Positions 15,377 through 17,758 of a DNA stretch of 17,758 bases are shown here, piece after piece. Location: positions 1-17,758 of the forward strand of contig JAEZCV010000112.1 of the NCBI GenBank assembly GCA_023429985.1, given 5' to 3'. The position numbers were made by a program, and so were the translations under genes. This DNA comes from Bacteroidota bacterium (GTDB lineage: Bacteria; Bacteroidota; Bacteroidia; Chitinophagales; Chitinophagaceae). Positions within the stretch are counted from its first letter, which is position 1; every line of letters begins with the position of its first letter. Below the pieces are notes generated by a model. It ran no database searches, was not told the origin of the DNA, and worked only from the letters and a program-made list of their open reading frames with translations.

Positions 15377-16825
15377 ATGGAAACAATCTTTCAGGCACCT
15401 GCTCAATTACATCATAAGATCAGGTCTGCCACCCAGGGATACTGGGTAGGAAATTTTTATACTAAATTGATGGCCTTACTTTACCAGGTAAAAACACTTG
15501 GTATCAGCAACAGGCTTGGTGATTATCAAAGACGCAAACTCGGCGTTTTCAACCTTCTTAATTTTTTCCAGCTTATTACAGGCATCTTAATTCCAATATC
15601 TGGAATTCTTTCCAATAATAATTTTTCAGTAAAAGCATGGCTGATCATTTGTTTGCCAGCAATGACCAGTGCCATTGTTTTATTATTAAACCATTTTGAA
15701 AGATATCGTTCTGCACTGCTTACTTATTTTTTATTGTACCCTTTTCTAACCTGCGTAGTTTATATAAATGGCATTAATGCAGGTATTGCACTTCAGTTTA
15801 TTTTATTTGGAATCTTATCGGTGTTCTTTATAAAAGACATTGGCTATATGTTATTCATGATAGGTCTTTCCATGGTAAGTTATTTTGTACTTGCTGTGGT
15901 TTTAAAAGAACATGTTTATGAATTACAGAAAGAAAGCAGTTTTCTATATTTACTCAATCATGCCATTGCCATTGTATTTATTTACTGCGGTTTGTACCTG
16001 ATAAAAAAAGAAAATCATGGTTACCAGCACAGCATTTTAAGAAAGAATCGTGCATTGCACAAAAGGAACCTTGAAATAAAAAAACAAAAAGAACTGGTTG
16101 CAGATAAAGCTTTTCAACTTGAAGCCAGGCAAACCGAATTAACAGAACTCAATGCAGTAAAAAACAAACTATTCTCAGTTGTTTCGCACGATCTTCGTTC
16201 ACCTTTATACGCATTGAGAAATGTATTCCAGAATTTCACTAAATACGATATTCCTCCCGATGAAATTAAATCAACAGTAAAAGAAATGGCCAATGATCTG
16301 AATTATACCATTGGTTTAATGGAAAATTTACTGGAATGGTCGAAGAACCAAATGAAGACAGATGCCGTAAGAACTTCTGAAATAAATGTTTCCGAACTTA
16401 TTCATAATGTAGTTCAGCTCCTGAGATTGCAGGCTGAAGCCAAGCAGGTATATATTGAAAGCAAAGCCGATGAACCTGTGATTGTAGTTGCCGATAAGGA
16501 TATGATTCACCTGGTATTAAGAAACCTTGTTTCTAATGCTATTAAGTTTACCCCTAACAAAGGAAAAATAGAAATTGGCATTAATGATCTCTCCAGTTTT
16601 GCTGAAGTATATGTACAGGATTCCGGAGTTGGCATTAGCAGGGATGCATTAAAAAAGATCAACAGTAATAATTTTTATTCAACTAAAGGAACTGCAAGCG
16701 AGTCGGGAACGGGATTGGGATTGATGTTGTGTAAGGAATTCCTTGTAAGAAATGGTGGACAAATGCATATTGAGAGTAAGCCGGGCAAAGGCAGTGTGTT
16801 TTCATTTACACTACCAACAGCATAA
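15377..16825 (+). CDS. Six-TM sensor histidine kinase, orphan
   Basis: The 482-residue protein has an N-terminal cytoplasmic stretch of about 55 residues, then six hydrophobic helices between about 57 and 209 with very short loops, so no large periplasmic sensor domain; the signal is probably sensed in the membrane. A coiled coil (about 215-262, rich in Lys, Glu and Leu) leads to the kinase core. The phospho-acceptor is H271 in FSVVSHDLRSPL. The ATPase domain has the N box RNLVSNAIKFT (N383 and N387), the G1 box QDSGVGIS (D415) and the G2 box ESGTGLGLMLCKEF; it is complete and probably active. No receiver domain is fused and no response regulator lies beside it, so its partner is elsewhere. 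A promoter candidate lies upstream. The TAA stop abuts the stop of the convergent 82-aa gene with no base between. Confidence 0.93.
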   Translation: METIFQAPAQLHHKIRSATQGYWVGNFYTKLMALLYQVKTLGISNRLGDYQRRKLGVFNLLNFFQLITGILIPISGILSNNNFSVKAWLIICLPAMTSAIVLLLNHFERYRSALLTYFLLYPFLTCVVYINGINAGIALQFILFGILSVFFIKDIGYMLFMIGLSMVSYFVLAVVLKEHVYELQKESSFLYLLNHAIAIVFIYCGLYLIKKENHGYQHSILRKNRALHKRNLEIKKQKELVADKAFQLEARQTELTELNAVKNKLFSVVSHDLRSPLYALRNVFQNFTKYDIPPDEIKSTVKEMANDLNYTIGLMENLLEWSKNQMKTDAVRTSEINVSELIHNVVQLLRLQAEAKQVYIESKADEPVIVVADKDMIHLVLRNLVSNAIKFTPNKGKIEIGINDLSSFAEVYVQDSGVGISRDALKKINSNNFYSTKGTASESGTGLGLMLCKEFLVRNGGQMHIESKPGKGSVFSFTLPTA

Positions 16826-17074
16826 TCAGGAAAAAGGATCCCCTTTTCTCACCCTGGATTCGATAATGCTTCCAATCTGGTTTAAAAGTTCCTGGCGGTC
16901 GTAACTACCCGACCATTGCCTGTAGCCCTTCACAAGAATTACTTCCTTGGGTGGCTGTTTTTGGGCAACACCCTGAAAATCAACCAGTTTAGCCTGGTAT
17001 ATACCGTTACTTTCAGGGGAAACAATATAATGAGCCAGCCCTTCTTCAAAAGGAACCACAGCGTTTATTACCAT
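16826..17074 (-). CDS. Conserved-looking 82-aa protein, unknown function
   Basis: I do not recognise this family. The 82 residues have no signal peptide, membrane segment or cysteine. The first half reads as beta strands (MVINAVVPFEEGLAHYIVS, GIYQAKLVDF), the middle has EVILVKGYRQWSGS and the end is a charged helix (RQELLNQIGSIIESRVRKG). The size and mixed composition suggest a small folded cytoplasmic domain. Supporting evidence that it is real: it starts with ATG, has balanced amino-acid content, and fills the gap exactly up to the kinase stop, with the two stops end to end at 16825/16826. It shares no transcript direction with the kinase, so a shared role is only a possibility. No promoter match was found in the 152-base gap upstream. 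Confidence 0.65.
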   Translation of the reverse strand: MVINAVVPFEEGLAHYIVSPESNGIYQAKLVDFQGVAQKQPPKEVILVKGYRQWSGSYDRQELLNQIGSIIESRVRKGDPFS

Positions 17075-17226
17075 TTAAAAAATTTGCAATTGGGAAACAG
17101 CAAAAAAAATGCCCTTTTTGAAATATCAGCCCCCTTTTGGGATTTTCTTAAAACCCCACCCCTTTCATTTAAAAACTGGCACTATTTTCTAAGCTATACA
17201 TGTATTGTTCATTAAAACTTTGAATT

Positions 17227-17460
17227 ATGAAGCAGAATCCGAATTTAGGACGACAGGATGGTCGTCAGAACGAAGACCAGTTAAATCAGAATGTTCAACA
17301 GGACCAGCAGCAGCAGGGTCAACCTCAAACAATATCTTCTCAACCTGGTAAGGACAAATCTTATGGTTCCGAACAGGGTTTCCAGAGAAGTTCAGAAGGT
17401 TCGCGTCAGCATGAAAGACAGACAGAACTTGAAAGCGATTCAGAAATGAATACGCCCTAG
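17227..17460 (+). CDS. Small glutamine-rich, disordered hydrophilic protein
   Basis: The 77-residue product (MKQNPNLGRQDGRQNEDQLN at the start) is made almost only of Gln, Asn, Asp, Glu, Ser, Gly and Arg, with nearly no hydrophobic residues, no cysteine and no signal or membrane segment. A run DQQQQGQPQ lies near residue 26. Such composition means intrinsic disorder; small hydrophilic proteins like this often act in stress or desiccation, but nothing here proves that. The start ATG at 17227 is preceded by a -7-like AAACTTTG (17215-17222, one mismatch to TAnnTTTG) that ends 4 bases before it. A clear terminator follows the stop by 16 bases, which supports a real, independently transcribed gene. 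The 152-base gap upstream also holds an imperfect hairpin (GGG-TTTT arms, 17139-17157). Confidence 0.65.
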   Translation: MKQNPNLGRQDGRQNEDQLNQNVQQDQQQQGQPQTISSQPGKDKSYGSEQGFQRSSEGSRQHERQTELESDSEMNTP

Positions 17461-17476
17461 GTTGAACAAACCTGGT

Positions 17477-17510
17477 AAAAAAGGAGGTCCTTAGGGCCTC
17501 TTTTTTATTT
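17477..17510. terminator. Bidirectional terminator between convergent genes
   Basis: Six A residues (17477-17482), a G bulge, GAGGTCC, the loop TTA, GGGCCTC and six T residues (17501-17506) form a stem with one bulge and one G-T pair. Because it begins with an A run and ends with a T run, it works in both directions. The minus-strand gene's TAA stop (17505-17507) lies inside its right edge. Confidence 0.8.
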
Positions 17511-17758
17511 TACCACATCCAGGTCTTTTATCTGCTTTTTGTACGCGGATGGCAATAATATAGCTTTCAGAAACCAGTCAAGCTTCATATACCTAAGGAG
17601 CTTATACAAGGGAACAATTGGCTTTAAAAGAGATACATTACCCATTTTAAGCAGTTTTCTTACCAGTGGAGGCACCACCATTACCTGCCCCTGTTTCAAA
17701 ACAAAATACCGGAAAGCACCCAGGTGTTTTTTATATTGAAGAAAAAGGTCTTTTGTAT
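17505..17758 (-). CDS. C-terminal part of an unidentified protein, cut by window edge
   Basis: On the minus strand an open frame runs from the right edge to TAA at 17505 with no stop, giving at least 83 codons. The first candidate start inside it is a TTG and is not preferred; the true start lies beyond the window. The visible end is rich in Leu, Lys and Tyr and strongly basic (LVRKLLKMGN, LYKLLRYMKLDWFLKAILLP, SAYKKQIKDL), as in C-terminal helices of glycosyltransferases and other membrane-associated enzymes, but no motif allows a family call. It ends within the bidirectional terminator it shares with the 77-aa gene. Confidence 0.6.
   Translation of the reverse strand, partial: TKDLFLQYKKHLGAFRYFVLKQGQVMVVPPLVRKLLKMGNVSLLKPIVPLYKLLRYMKLDWFLKAILLPSAYKKQIKDLDVVK

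Noticed and set aside
17177..17191. Sigma-54 promoter suggested by TGGCAC at 17177
   Set aside because: The required GC ten bases after the GG is absent (TA is found instead), so the -12 element is missing.

Overview
The window looks like a chromosomal segment from a Bacteroidota bacterium, most likely of the Chitinophagaceae type (inference from gene content and signals, not from a database search). The genes show several traits of that phylum: matches to the TAnnTTTG -7 promoter element upstream of several starts, little Shine-Dalgarno sequence, an ECF sigma factor followed by a membrane-anchored beta-barrel protein, an LVIVD-repeat lipoprotein, and an AT-leaning coding style. Coding density is high: no gene-free stretch exceeds about 220 bases, and I see no rRNA, tRNA, CRISPR array or insertion sequence.

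Layout. (1) 1-643, plus: the C-terminal two thirds of epoxyqueuosine reductase QueG, cut by the window edge. (2) 605-2438, minus: an LVIVD beta-propeller lipoprotein followed after 4 bases by a small exported beta-barrel-like protein whose end overlaps queG tail to tail. (3) 2621-7962, minus: sppA (signal peptide peptidase), an ABC-2 type permease, a membrane-anchored SRPBCC protein one base later, an ECF sigma factor, and an overlapping anti-sigma-like/beta-barrel protein that ends in a hairpin terminator. (4) 8018-9168, plus: folK and a deoxynucleoside kinase, divergent from sppA. (5) 9291-11578, plus: an MFS exporter-like protein and a Tat-exported metallo-beta-lactamase-fold hydrolase, separated and flanked by short degenerate repeats. 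(6) 11663-12145, minus: a YkgJ-type cysteine cluster protein. (7) 12275-15160, plus: full-length gcvP with a strong terminator. (8) 15377-16825, plus: an orphan six-TM sensor histidine kinase, abutting a convergent 82-aa unknown gene. (9) 17227-17460, plus: a 77-aa glutamine-rich disordered protein sharing a bidirectional terminator with the 3' end of a gene that runs off the right edge.

How the genes relate. Most are housekeeping (queuosine, folate, nucleotide salvage, glycine cleavage, envelope proteolysis) with a clear envelope theme: sigma/anti-sigma-like pair, permease, SppA, lipoprotein plus barrel, histidine kinase. I did not find a multi-gene defence, secretion or biosynthetic system. 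The least explained parts are the sigma factor with its apparently two-membrane partner, the LVIVD/barrel pair, the small genes near the right end, and the repeat-rich gaps around the MFS and hydrolase genes. Starts were chosen by family alignment and promoter position; several longer reading-frame extensions begin at TTG or GTG and were trimmed.
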